Shown: piece after piece, positions 23,758 to 31,761 of the stretch
How the letters are laid out: every line of letters starts with the position of its first letter
Position numbering within the stretch: position 1 is the stretch's first letter
Assembly: GCA_937927675.1 (NCBI GenBank)
Contig: CALBSG010000161.1
Span: forward strand, 25,416 to 89,415
Source of the DNA: an uncultured Paracoccaceae bacterium
GTDB taxonomy: Bacteria > Pseudomonadota > Alphaproteobacteria > Rhodobacterales > Rhodobacteraceae
DNA: 64,000 nucleotides
Direction of reading: 5' to 3'
Translations under genes and position numbers: made by a program
The notes under the pieces: generated by a model
Told to the model about the DNA's origin: nothing
Seen by the model: only the letters and a program-made list of their open reading frames with translations
The model's database searches: none

Positions 23758-26181
23758 TTACGCCCGCATGCGGCCGCCATCGTCCCAAACCGGGGCGAGG
23801 TGGACGGTGGCCTTGCGGCGCTCGCCCAAGATCTCGATTTCACATTCGAGACCGTCCTTGACTTGATCGGCGGGCAGGAAGCCTTGGGCCAGCGATTTGC
23901 CGGTCCAGTGGCTGTAACCGCCAGAGGTGCAGAACCCGACCACCGCGTCGTTGAGCCAGATCGGTTCCCACGCGACAACGTCAGAGTCGTTGGCGTCGAC
24001 CACAAAGGACACGAGCTTGCGTTTTGGACCAGCGGCTTTTTCGGCCAGAGCGGCGGCTTTGCCGATCCAGTCGGCGTCCTTGTTCCAGCGGATGAACTTG
24101 TCCAGCCCGGTCTCCATCGGGGTGTAGTCGGGGCTGAATTCGCGGCCCCACGAGCCGAACCATTTGTCCAGACGCAAGGACATCATGGCGCGCATCCCGA
24201 AGGGGCGCAGGCCAAGGTCTTTGCCATGGACGTTCAGCGTATCCCACAGGTGACGGACCGAGTGGAGATCGCAGAAAATCTCATACCCGAGATCGGCCGT
24301 GTAGCTGACGCGCTGGATGATGCAATTGGCCATGCCCACTGTCATCTTCTTGACGTCCATGAACTTGAACGCCTCTGCCGACACATCCGAGCGGGTGCAG
24401 CGTGCCAAAAGCTCGCGCGCTTTCGGCCCCGCGATGGTGAAGCCAGAGCGTGCGTCCGAGATGTTTTCAACCGTCACGCCATCCATCGGGTTCTGTTCGA
24501 ACCAGCGCTGATGCCAGCCCTGCGCGCCATAGCTGGCGGTTAGCTGGAATTCGGTCTCTGACAGGCAAGACACGGTAAAATCGCCAATAATCTTGCCCGA
24601 ATGGGCCAGCATCGGGGTCAGCGACAGACGGCCCGGTTTCGGAATGTTTCCTGCCATGATGCGGTCAAGCCACGCGCGGGCATTCGGGCCTTTGACAAGG
24701 TATTTGCCGAAGTTCTGCAGCTCGTTGATGCCGACCGCTTCGCGAACGGCCATGACTTCCTGACGGGTCGCCTCCCATGCGTTGGAGCGGCGGAACGTCG
24801 GGGTTTCATAGCGCTCATCGCCCGGAAGGGCGTGATAGTTCACCACTTCCAGCCCGTATTGCTGGCCCCAGACGGCATTCATCCCGTCGAAAACCTCATA
24901 CATCGGGGTGGTGCGGAACGGGCGCGCTGCCGGGCGTTCTTCGTTCGGATAGCCGACCGAGAAGCGCATCTGATAGTTTTCGATGACCTTCGGCACGGTA
25001 TAGCCGGGCGAGGTCCAGGTGCCGAAGCGGCTGACGTCAAAGCCGCGCGGGTCGCGTTCGACCTCGCCGTTGATCATCCACTGTGCCAGCGCCAGACCCA
25101 TGCCGCCACCTTGGGAGAAGCCCGCCATCACCGCGCAGGCCGACCAGTAGTTGCGCAGGCCCTGCACCGGGCCGATCAGCGGGTTGCCGTCGGGGGCGAA
25201 GGTGAAGGGGCCATGGATCACGCGCTTGACGCCGGTGCGTTCCAGAACCGGGAAGCGGCGGTTGGCAAAGGCGACCGAGTCTTCGATCTTGTCGAATTGC
25301 TCGTTCAAAAGCTCATGGCCAAAGGTCCATGGCGTGCCGTCAACCGACCACGGCTCACAGGGTTTTTCATAAAAACCGATGCAAAGCCCGCGGCCTTCTT
25401 GGCGCAGATAGCTTTCGCCGCCGGGATCCATCACATGCGGGAATTCATTGCCGGACTTCAGGATTTCCATGATTTCCGGAATGTCGTCGGTGACGAGATA
25501 TTGGTGCGCCATCGGCAAGAGCGGCAGGTAAACCCCTGCCATCGCGCCGATTTCCCGCGCCCAAAGGCCGCCCGCGTTCACCAGATGCTCGCAGGTGACG
25601 GTGCCTTTTTCGGTCACAACATCCCAGCCGCCATCGGCGCGTTGGGTGGTGGACAGAACCCGGTTGTGCAGCACAATCTCGGCCCCGCCCATGCGGGCAG
25701 CCTTGGCATAGGCATAGGTGGTGCCCGACGGGTCAAGGTGGCCGTCCAGCGGGTCATAAAGCGCGCCGACGATGCCTTCCAAATTCACCATGCCATGGGT
25801 GAACTTCTTGATTTCTTCCGGCCCGAGGATTTCGGTATCCAGCCCCATATAGCGGTGCTTGGCGCGTTCGGCCTTGAGTTGTTCAAAGCGCGCCTGATTG
25901 TCGGCCAGCGTGATGCCGCCGACATGGTGGAGGCCGCAGGACATGCCGGTGATTTCTTCCAGCTCTTTGTAAAGCCGGATGGTATAGCCTTGCAGGGCGG
26001 CCATATTGGTATCGCCGTTCAGCGTATGAAAGCCGCCTGCCGCGTGCCAGGTCGAGCCGGAGGTCAGTTCCGAGCGTTCAATCAACATCACGTCGGACCA
26101 GCCAAGCTTGGTCAGGTGGTACAGCACCGAACAGCCGACGACACCGCCGCCAATTACCACCACGCGGGCATGGGTTTTCAT
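23758..26181 (-). CDS. dimethylglycine/sarcosine dehydrogenase-like flavoprotein with GcvT domain
   Basis: An 807-residue two-part enzyme: an N-terminal FAD-binding DAO domain (Gly11-x-Gly13-xx-Gly16, Glu35) and C-terminal aminomethyltransferase (GcvT) domains from about residue 430. TSGSTWHAAG around His46 matches the site where dimethylglycine dehydrogenase binds FAD covalently. The family oxidatively demethylates N-methylated glycines and passes the C1 unit to tetrahydrofolate. The exact substrate (dimethylglycine, sarcosine or another methylamine) is not fixed by sequence. ATG at 26181 is chosen over the longer frame, since MKTHARVVVIGGG is the family start and GGGAG lies upstream. It follows livM but behind a terminator (26297-26324), with its own candidate operator at 26248-26270. 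Confidence 0.88.
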   Translation of the reverse strand: MKTHARVVVIGGGVVGCSVLYHLTKLGWSDVMLIERSELTSGSTWHAAGGFHTLNGDTNMAALQGYTIRLYKELEEITGMSCGLHHVGGITLADNQARFEQLKAERAKHRYMGLDTEILGPEEIKKFTHGMVNLEGIVGALYDPLDGHLDPSGTTYAYAKAARMGGAEIVLHNRVLSTTQRADGGWDVVTEKGTVTCEHLVNAGGLWAREIGAMAGVYLPLLPMAHQYLVTDDIPEIMEILKSGNEFPHVMDPGGESYLRQEGRGLCIGFYEKPCEPWSVDGTPWTFGHELLNEQFDKIEDSVAFANRRFPVLERTGVKRVIHGPFTFAPDGNPLIGPVQGLRNYWSACAVMAGFSQGGGMGLALAQWMINGEVERDPRGFDVSRFGTWTSPGYTVPKVIENYQMRFSVGYPNEERPAARPFRTTPMYEVFDGMNAVWGQQYGLEVVNYHALPGDERYETPTFRRSNAWEATRQEVMAVREAVGINELQNFGKYLVKGPNARAWLDRIMAGNIPKPGRLSLTPMLAHSGKIIGDFTVSCLSETEFQLTASYGAQGWHQRWFEQNPMDGVTVENISDARSGFTIAGPKARELLARCTRSDVSAEAFKFMDVKKMTVGMANCIIQRVSYTADLGYEIFCDLHSVRHLWDTLNVHGKDLGLRPFGMRAMMSLRLDKWFGSWGREFSPDYTPMETGLDKFIRWNKDADWIGKAAALAEKAAGPKRKLVSFVVDANDSDVVAWEPIWLNDAVVGFCTSGGYSHWTGKSLAQGFLPADQVKDGLECEIEILGERRKATVHLAPVWDDGGRMRA

Positions 26182-26247
26182 ATGGGAGACTCCCTTGATC
26201 TGCATTTGGACGCAGAATGGCGGGCAGGGCAGGGGGTAGCATGCGGG

Positions 26248-26270
26248 TTTGCGACAAATTGCGTCGCAAA
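26248..26270. promoter_or_regulatory. perfect palindrome upstream of the dehydrogenase gene (candidate operator)
   Basis: TTTGCGAC - AAATTGC - GTCGCAAA: eight-base arms with a seven-base spacer, centred about 78 bases before the dehydrogenase ATG and downstream of the livM terminator. Size and position suit a dimeric regulator site; the cognate regulator is unknown. Confidence 0.55.
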
Positions 26271-26296
26271 CAGAATTTGAAGCTGCGATCCGGCGG

Positions 26297-26324
26297 AAAA
26301 GCAAAGGGCGCCCGAAGGCGCCCC
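26297..26324 (-). terminator. intrinsic terminator after livM
   Basis: On the minus strand GGGCGCC - TTCG - GGCGCCC is followed by TTTGCTTTT, about 32 bases after the livM stop. It separates the liv operon from the dehydrogenase gene, although read-through remains possible. Confidence 0.75.
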
Positions 26325-26355
26325 TTATCCGATCCATGTGTGAAACAGGATCCTG

Positions 26356-27663
26356 TTATTTCTCGGGGATCAGGCCCCTTGGGGCAAAGCGCAGCACCAA
26401 GAGCAACACCAGCCCCAGCGTCACCAGACGCATGTGTTGGGCGCTGTCGATCAGGTGGGTCTTCAGATCGCCCGCCGGCAGGGCCGAGGTAAGGATCTCC
26501 ATCAGGCCGGGGCCAAGGTATTCCACCGCCAGCCACAGCCAGCCCAGAAGCAGGCCACCCAAGACCGACCCCCAGTTGTTGCCCGAACCACCCACGATGA
26601 CCATGACCCAGATCAGGAAGGTAAAGCGCAAGGGCGAGTAGACACCCGGCACCAATTGGCCTTCCATCGAGGTCAGCATCGCACCGGCAAGACCCACCAC
26701 GGCCGAACCGATGATGAAGATTTGCAGATGGCGGGTCGTCACGTTCTTGCCCATGGCCGAGGCCGCGATTTCATTGTCGCGGATGGCGCGCATCATGCGG
26801 CCCCACGGGCTTTTCAACGCGCGTTCCGACAGCCAGATCAGGGCCAGCAGCACGGCACCAAAGAGGCCAAGGTAGATCAGCTTGACGAGAATGGTCGATG
26901 CGGTGATCGGCTCGAACCCCCACGCGGTGACGCGTTCCACAAAGGCCGGATCGGCCTGCAGATCAACCTCGTAAGGCACGGGCCAAGGACGGGGCAGGCC
27001 AGTGATGTTCTTCACGCCACGGGCCAGCCAGTCTTCGGATTTCATCACCACGACGACGATTTCCGCGATCCCCAGCGTGGCGATCGACAGATAATCCGAG
27101 CGCAGGCCAAGGGCGACCTTGCCGATCACCCAAGCCGCAAGGGCGGCAAACAGCGCACCTACCGGCCAAGCGACCAGCGAGGGCAGACCAAAGCCGCCGA
27201 TATTGCCATAGGTCGCAGGGTTGAAGGCTTCGACCCCGGCCACGCCCCGATCAAACAGGGCGCGGAACAGGAAGAACCCCGCCACGACCGCGGCGGTGAC
27301 CACAAGGGCGCGCAGGCGACCGGGCTTCATCGCGCGGTAAAGCAGCGTTGCCGCCACGATCACCGCCACACCCAAAGCCAGACCGCCGAGGATGGACCAG
27401 CCACCAGCGGCAAAACCTTCGGGCACTGGTTTGGCCGAGACGACGACCACAGCAAGACCGCCAAGAGCGACCGAGCCGACGATGCCGGTGGAAAAGAGGC
27501 CAGCATAGCCCCATTGCATGTTCACACCCAAGGCCATGATGGCCGACAGGATGCCAATGTTCAGGATTTGCAGCGACAAGTTCCAGCTTTGGAACACGCC
27601 CGTCAGGATGAACAGCAGGGCAACGCCACCAAAGAGAAGAAAGTTGCGGGTCGATTGTGCCAT
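26356..27663 (-). CDS. livM: branched-chain amino acid-type ABC transporter permease (LivM)
   Basis: Inner-membrane permease, 435 residues with about ten hydrophobic segments. Typical LivM features are ILSAIMALGVNMQWGYAGLFSTG near the start, the LRSDYLSIATLGIAEI loop, and RAIRDNEIAASAMGKNV followed by the EAA-like cytoplasmic region that contacts the ATPases. It starts two bases after the livH stop, within the livK-G-F-H-M operon. The HAAT family carries branched-chain amino acids but also amides, urea and other amino compounds, so the substrate is open; the neighbouring demethylating enzyme favours a methylated glycine derivative (inference). Confidence 0.93.
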   Translation of the reverse strand: MAQSTRNFLLFGGVALLFILTGVFQSWNLSLQILNIGILSAIMALGVNMQWGYAGLFSTGIVGSVALGGLAVVVVSAKPVPEGFAAGGWSILGGLALGVAVIVAATLLYRAMKPGRLRALVVTAAVVAGFFLFRALFDRGVAGVEAFNPATYGNIGGFGLPSLVAWPVGALFAALAAWVIGKVALGLRSDYLSIATLGIAEIVVVVMKSEDWLARGVKNITGLPRPWPVPYEVDLQADPAFVERVTAWGFEPITASTILVKLIYLGLFGAVLLALIWLSERALKSPWGRMMRAIRDNEIAASAMGKNVTTRHLQIFIIGSAVVGLAGAMLTSMEGQLVPGVYSPLRFTFLIWVMVIVGGSGNNWGSVLGGLLLGWLWLAVEYLGPGLMEILTSALPAGDLKTHLIDSAQHMRLVTLGLVLLLVLRFAPRGLIPEK

Positions 27664-27664
27664 C

Positions 27665-28669
27665 TTACTTCCCCTTGAAGATGCCGGTCGGCATGAAAAG
27701 CAGAACGATGATAAGGATGGTGAAGCTGACCGCGACTTTGTAGTCGGTGGACAGCAGCTGCATCAGACCATCGGGGGCAAGGCTGTCGGGCAGCACATAG
27801 GTTGCCACCTTTTTCCACGCATAGGTCAGGATCACTTCGCTCAGCGCCACGATGTAGCCCCCAGCAATGGCCCCCAAGGGGCTGCCAAGGCCGCCGACGA
27901 CGGCTGCGGCAAAGACCGGCAGCAGAAGTTGGAAGTAGACAAAGGGACGGAAGGATTTGTCCAACCCGTAAAGCGTACCGGCAATCACGGCCAAGGCGGC
28001 TGCGATGATCCAGGTCACTTGCACCACGCGGTCGGGGTTGATGCCCGACAAGAGCGCCAGATCCTCGTTATCCGAAAAGGCGCGCATCGATTTGCCGGTG
28101 CGGGTCTTTTGCAAGAACCAGAACAGGGCGGCCACGCAGATCACCGCGACGACGACCGTCACCGCCACCGTGGTCTTGATGACCAAGGGTTCGGCCAGAC
28201 CGGTGGCCTGTTTGAAGGTGTTGCCATCCAACAGGAAGCGGGCGCCATCGGTAAAGTTGCGCTCCTCTACCCCGATCAGCAGGCGGACAAGCCCGTTCAT
28301 CACGAACATGACCCCGGCCGAGACGATCACCAGAATGATCGGTGCAGCCTTTTGCTTGCGGTAAAAGCGGTAGACGCCAGCATCGGTCGCCAAGACCAGC
28401 GCCGCCGTGGCGGCAATGCCGAAGGGCAGGGCCAGAAGGGCGGTCGGCAAGGGACCGAAGGACATGCCCCAGGATTGGAACAGCCAGGTGACCATGATCA
28501 CCACCGCCGTGCCGAAGGCCATGGTGTCCCCATGGGCGAAGTTCGAGAACCGCAGCACGCCAAAAATCAGCGTCACACCCAGCGCACCCAGCGCCAGCTG
28601 GCTGCCATAGGCAACCCCCGGAATCAGTACAAAGTTCAGAAGCGCCACAAGGGCATTGAGGAAATCCAT
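27665..28669 (-). CDS. livH: branched-chain amino acid-type ABC transporter permease (LivH)
   Basis: Inner-membrane permease, 334 residues with about eight to nine hydrophobic segments. ALGVTLIFGVLRFSNFAHGD is the conserved LivH N-terminal signature, and RAFSDNEDLALLSGINPDRV is the cytoplasmic coupling helix. It pairs with LivM to form the channel. It is separated from livF by three bases and from livM by one base, so it is tightly coupled within the operon. Confidence 0.93.
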   Translation of the reverse strand: MDFLNALVALLNFVLIPGVAYGSQLALGALGVTLIFGVLRFSNFAHGDTMAFGTAVVIMVTWLFQSWGMSFGPLPTALLALPFGIAATAALVLATDAGVYRFYRKQKAAPIILVIVSAGVMFVMNGLVRLLIGVEERNFTDGARFLLDGNTFKQATGLAEPLVIKTTVAVTVVVAVICVAALFWFLQKTRTGKSMRAFSDNEDLALLSGINPDRVVQVTWIIAAALAVIAGTLYGLDKSFRPFVYFQLLLPVFAAAVVGGLGSPLGAIAGGYIVALSEVILTYAWKKVATYVLPDSLAPDGLMQLLSTDYKVAVSFTILIIVLLFMPTGIFKGK

Positions 28670-28672
28670 GTC

Positions 28673-29392
28673 TCAGCCCCCAAGGAAGGAACGACGGACC
28701 TCGGGGTCGGCCATCAAGGCCGCGCCGGTGTCGGTGAAGCGGTTTGCACCTTGCACAAGGACATAACCTTTGTCCGCAATATCAAGCGCTTGGCGGGCGT
28801 TCTGTTCGACCATCAAGATCGAGATCCCGGTGCGGGCGATCTCGATGATACGGTCGAAAAGTTCGTCCATGACGATGGGCGACACACCGGCGGTGGGTTC
28901 GTCCAGCAAAAGAACCGAAGGCTTGGTCATCAGCGCGCGGCCGACAGCCACCTGTTGCCGCTGGCCGCCCGAAAGCTCGCCCGCGGCCTGATGGCGCTTT
29001 TGTTTCAGGATCGGGAACAGGCCGTAGATCTGTTCCATGGTGTCCTTGATGCCCGCCTCGTCGTTGCGGATGAAGGCGCCCATTTCAAGGTTTTCTTCCA
29101 CCGTCATGCCGGTAAAGATGTTGTGGGTCTGCGGCACAAAGCCCATGCCCTTGGCCACACGGGCCTGAGGCGACAGCTTGGTGATGTCTTCGCCTGCCAG
29201 CATGACGCGGCCGCCGCGCAGGTTCAGCATGCCGAAGGTGGCTTTCATCGCGGTCGATTTGCCGGCGCCATTCGGGCCGACGATGACTGCGATTTCGCCC
29301 TTGTTCACCGCAATGGTGCAGTTGTGCAAGATATCGACTGGGCCATAGCCGCCGGTCATATTCTCGCCGATCAGGAAAGGCGTATCAGCCAT
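28673..29392 (-). CDS. livF: ABC transporter ATP-binding protein (LivF)
   Basis: Cytoplasmic ATPase of the transporter, 239 residues. Walker A GPNGAGKST, Q-loop region GFVPQTHNIFTGMTVEENL, signature LSGGQRQQVAVGRAL, Walker B VLLLDEPTAGVSP and a switch His position held by MVEQNARQAL, the usual LivF variant. The start overlaps livG by eight bases, indicating translational coupling. Confidence 0.94.
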   Translation of the reverse strand: MADTPFLIGENMTGGYGPVDILHNCTIAVNKGEIAVIVGPNGAGKSTAMKATFGMLNLRGGRVMLAGEDITKLSPQARVAKGMGFVPQTHNIFTGMTVEENLEMGAFIRNDEAGIKDTMEQIYGLFPILKQKRHQAAGELSGGQRQQVAVGRALMTKPSVLLLDEPTAGVSPIVMDELFDRIIEIARTGISILMVEQNARQALDIADKGYVLVQGANRFTDTGAALMADPEVRRSFLGG

Positions 29393-30176
29393 GCGCGGCC
29401 TCCTCTTTGACCTTGTTCTTCAGGCCGGTGCCCAGATAGGCCTCGATCACGCGCTCGTCGTTCTTCACTTCTTCCACGGTGCCTTGCGCCAGCACCTTGC
29501 CTTCGGCCATGCAGATCACCGGGTTGCACAGGCGGGCAATGAAATCCATGTCATGTTCGATGACGCAGAACGTGTAGCCGCGCTCTTTGTTCAGCCGCAC
29601 GATGGCGTCGCCGATGGTGTTCAACAGCGTGCGGTTCACACCGGCGCCCACCTCGTCGAGAAACACGATTTTGGCGTCGACCATCATCGTCCGGCCCAAT
29701 TCCAGAAGTTTCTTCTGGCCGCCGGAAATGTTCGACGCGCGTTGGTCGGCAAGATGCGAGATCGTCAGGAACTCCAGCACCTCATCGGCCTTTTCGCGCA
29801 GGCGTTTTTCTTCGGCCGCAACCGCACCCCGGCGGAAGCAGGCGTTCCACAGGCTTTCGCCTGACTGCGCGGCGGGAACCATCATCAGGTTTTCGCGCAC
29901 GGTCATGGAGCCGAATTCATGCGCGATCTGGAAGGTGCGCAGCAGGCCCTTGGCAAACAGCTCATGTGGTGGCAGGCCGGTGATATCCTCGCCCGCCATG
30001 GTCACCCGACCGCTGGTCGGCGGCAGACGTCCGGCGATGACGTTGAACAGCGTGGTCTTGCCTGCGCCGTTCGGGCCGATCAGCCCGGTGATGGAACCGG
30101 TCTCGATCTTCAGCGAGGCACCATCAACGGCCCGGAAGCCGCCGAAATGCCTGTGAAGGTTTTCGACAACGATCAT
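29385..30176 (-). CDS. livG: ABC transporter ATP-binding protein (LivG)
   Basis: The second cytoplasmic ATPase, 263 residues. Walker A GPNGAGKTTLFNVIAG, signature NISGGQKKLLELGR, Walker B KIVFLDEVGAGVN and switch FCVIEHDMDFIARLC are all present; the C-terminal helix (VIEAYLGTG) is typical of LivG rather than LivF. It follows livK after a 117-base gap that holds a strong stem-loop. Confidence 0.94.
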   Translation of the reverse strand: MIVVENLHRHFGGFRAVDGASLKIETGSITGLIGPNGAGKTTLFNVIAGRLPPTSGRVTMAGEDITGLPPHELFAKGLLRTFQIAHEFGSMTVRENLMMVPAAQSGESLWNACFRRGAVAAEEKRLREKADEVLEFLTISHLADQRASNISGGQKKLLELGRTMMVDAKIVFLDEVGAGVNRTLLNTIGDAIVRLNKERGYTFCVIEHDMDFIARLCNPVICMAEGKVLAQGTVEEVKNDERVIEAYLGTGLKNKVKEEAAHG

Positions 30177-30243
30177 GTCTTCCCCCTTTTCAACGGGCCT
30201 CTTGTCATGCGTTTCGCATGCGGGCCGCCATTCTTTACGGCAA

Positions 30244-30268
30244 CGGCCCGAGGGAGTCCCTCGGGCCG
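30244..30268 (-). promoter_or_regulatory. stem-loop between livK and livG
   Basis: CGGCCCGAGGG - AGT - CCCTCGGGCCG is a perfect 11-base stem with no following T-run, 25 bases after the livK stop. Such intercistronic hairpins usually protect the abundant binding-protein mRNA and reduce downstream expression. Confidence 0.65.
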
Positions 30269-30293
30269 TGCCAATCGTGTCAGTCCTGTCCGA

Positions 30294-31490
30294 TCAACGG
30301 AAGGTGACGGTTTCGAACTTGCCGCCTTTGACTTCGAACTGCTTGTAGCGGCCAGCGGATTCGCCAGCGCCAACAAGGGTCACGCCCGAAGCGCCGTCAT
30401 AGTCGATGGCGGTGCCAGCAGCGATCAGTTCCAGAGCCTTGCCCAGTTCACCCGGAAGGATCTTCACGCCCGAGCCGTCAGCCGGACCGTTTGCGATTTC
30501 CATGATCTTGGCCGAGTAGACTTTCGAGTCGGTCGACTTCGCAGCTTCCATGGCCAGCATGATCAGCGCAGCTGCGTCATAGCTTTCCATCGAGTAGGGC
30601 GAGGTGGCGTCGAACGCGGTTGCAGCGGTCTTGCCCATTTCGGTCAGGATCGCAGCGCCGGGGCTGTCGGATTGAGCAACTTGGCCGTAGGAGCCGTCAA
30701 GCGCCGGACCGATAGCTGCGGGGAGCGAGTCGCCCACCATGCCGCCGGGCAGACCGAAGGTCGAGAAGGCGCCGGAGTCGAGCGAGGCTTGGATGATGCC
30801 CTTGCCGCCCTGGTCGAGGTAGCCTGCAACGACCAGAATGTCGCCGCCAGCCGCTGCCAGCGAAGCAACTTCAGCCGAATAGTCAGCCTTGCCGTCTTCG
30901 TGCGGGATGTTGATCGAGACGGTGCCACCCTTGGCGGTGAAGCCAGCAGCGATCGCTTCGGCCAGGCCCTTGCCGTAGTCCGAGTTCGAATAGGTCAGCG
31001 CGATGGTCTTCACGCCTTTTTCCGACAGGATGTCGCCCATGACTTCGCCTTCGCGGGCGTCGGACGGGGCGGTGCGGAAGAACAGGCCATCGTCTTCAGC
31101 GGTCGACAGCGCCGGCGAGGTGGCCGAGGGCGACACCATCGCGATGCCGTTCGGGCGGGCGACGTTTTGCAGCACGGCACCGGTCACACCGGAGCAGTCG
31201 CCGCCGATGATGCCTTTGACGCCGTCAGCGGTGATCATGCGTTCAGCTGCAGCGGTGGCTGCCGCCGCGTCGGTGCAGGTCGAGTCGCCGCGCACAGCAG
31301 CATAGGTGTTGGCTGCTTTGCCCGAAGCGTTCACTTCAGCCATCGCCATTTCCGAGGCAGCAGCCATGTGGCCGGTCAGCGATTCGATCGGGCCGGTGAA
31401 GCCGATCAGGATGCCGAGTTTCACGTCTTCGGCCGAAGCCGCACCAGCCAGAGCCAGCGTCGCAGCCGAAGCCATAAGCATTTTTTTCAT
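30294..31490 (-). CDS. livK: ABC transporter periplasmic substrate-binding protein (LivK/Leu-Ile-Val family)
   Basis: Periplasmic type I binding protein, 398 residues. A Sec signal peptide MKKMLMASAATLALAGAASA is cut before EDVKLGILIGFTGPIESL, the characteristic first beta strand of the family. The middle holds GDSTCTDAAAAT and GGDCSGVTGAVL, segments of the ligand-binding cleft. First gene of the livKGFHM operon; GGGAG lies seven bases before the ATG. The ligand is not readable from sequence, and an amino acid or methylated glycine is possible given the downstream flavoenzyme and the upstream GlxA-type regulator. Confidence 0.9.
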   Translation of the reverse strand: MKKMLMASAATLALAGAASAEDVKLGILIGFTGPIESLTGHMAAASEMAMAEVNASGKAANTYAAVRGDSTCTDAAAATAAAERMITADGVKGIIGGDCSGVTGAVLQNVARPNGIAMVSPSATSPALSTAEDDGLFFRTAPSDAREGEVMGDILSEKGVKTIALTYSNSDYGKGLAEAIAAGFTAKGGTVSINIPHEDGKADYSAEVASLAAAGGDILVVAGYLDQGGKGIIQASLDSGAFSTFGLPGGMVGDSLPAAIGPALDGSYGQVAQSDSPGAAILTEMGKTAATAFDATSPYSMESYDAAALIMLAMEAAKSTDSKVYSAKIMEIANGPADGSGVKILPGELGKALELIAAGTAIDYDGASGVTLVGAGESAGRYKQFEVKGGKFETVTFR

Positions 31491-31579
31491 TGGTATCTCC
31501 CTTGTTGGATCGCAATCCTGCCGGGCAGGTTAGTTGCGGCGTTCGAAAAAGGGAAGCCCCTTTGTGTCGACAGGGTGGC

Positions 31580-31598
31580 GACAAGAAACTCTTGTCAA
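31580..31598 (-). promoter_or_regulatory. palindrome overlapping a TTGACA box upstream of livK
   Basis: GACAAGA - AAC - TCTTGTC (31580-31596) is a perfect seven-base dyad about 90 bases before the livK start. On the minus strand TTGACA (31598-31593) overlaps one arm and looks like a -35 element, but no good -10 follows at 16-18 bases. A repressor or activator site is possible. Confidence 0.4.
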
Positions 31599-31680
31599 TC
31601 TAAAAAGGAAGTTGCTTTGAAAGCGGCTGTTTGATGCCGCCGGACGCGGAATGTTTCAAGTTGAAACCATGGGTCCGATT

Positions 31681-31709
31681 CAAAAAAAGCCCATGCAAAC
31701 GCATGGGCT
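31681..31709 (-). terminator. intrinsic terminator of the GlxA-type regulator gene
   Basis: On the minus strand AGCCCATGC - GTTT - GCATGGGCT is followed by a run of seven T residues, about 53 bases after the regulator's stop codon. A textbook terminator separating the regulator from livK. Confidence 0.85.
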
Positions 31710-31761
31710 TTTGTGGGCGCTGCAATTCCAGATTGATCGACGATCTGGGGCTGCGGGCGTT

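Noticed and set aside
24601..26280. Plus-strand frame of 559 codons across the dehydrogenase gene
   Set aside because: Antisense shadow; the minus strand carries clear FAD and GcvT motifs.
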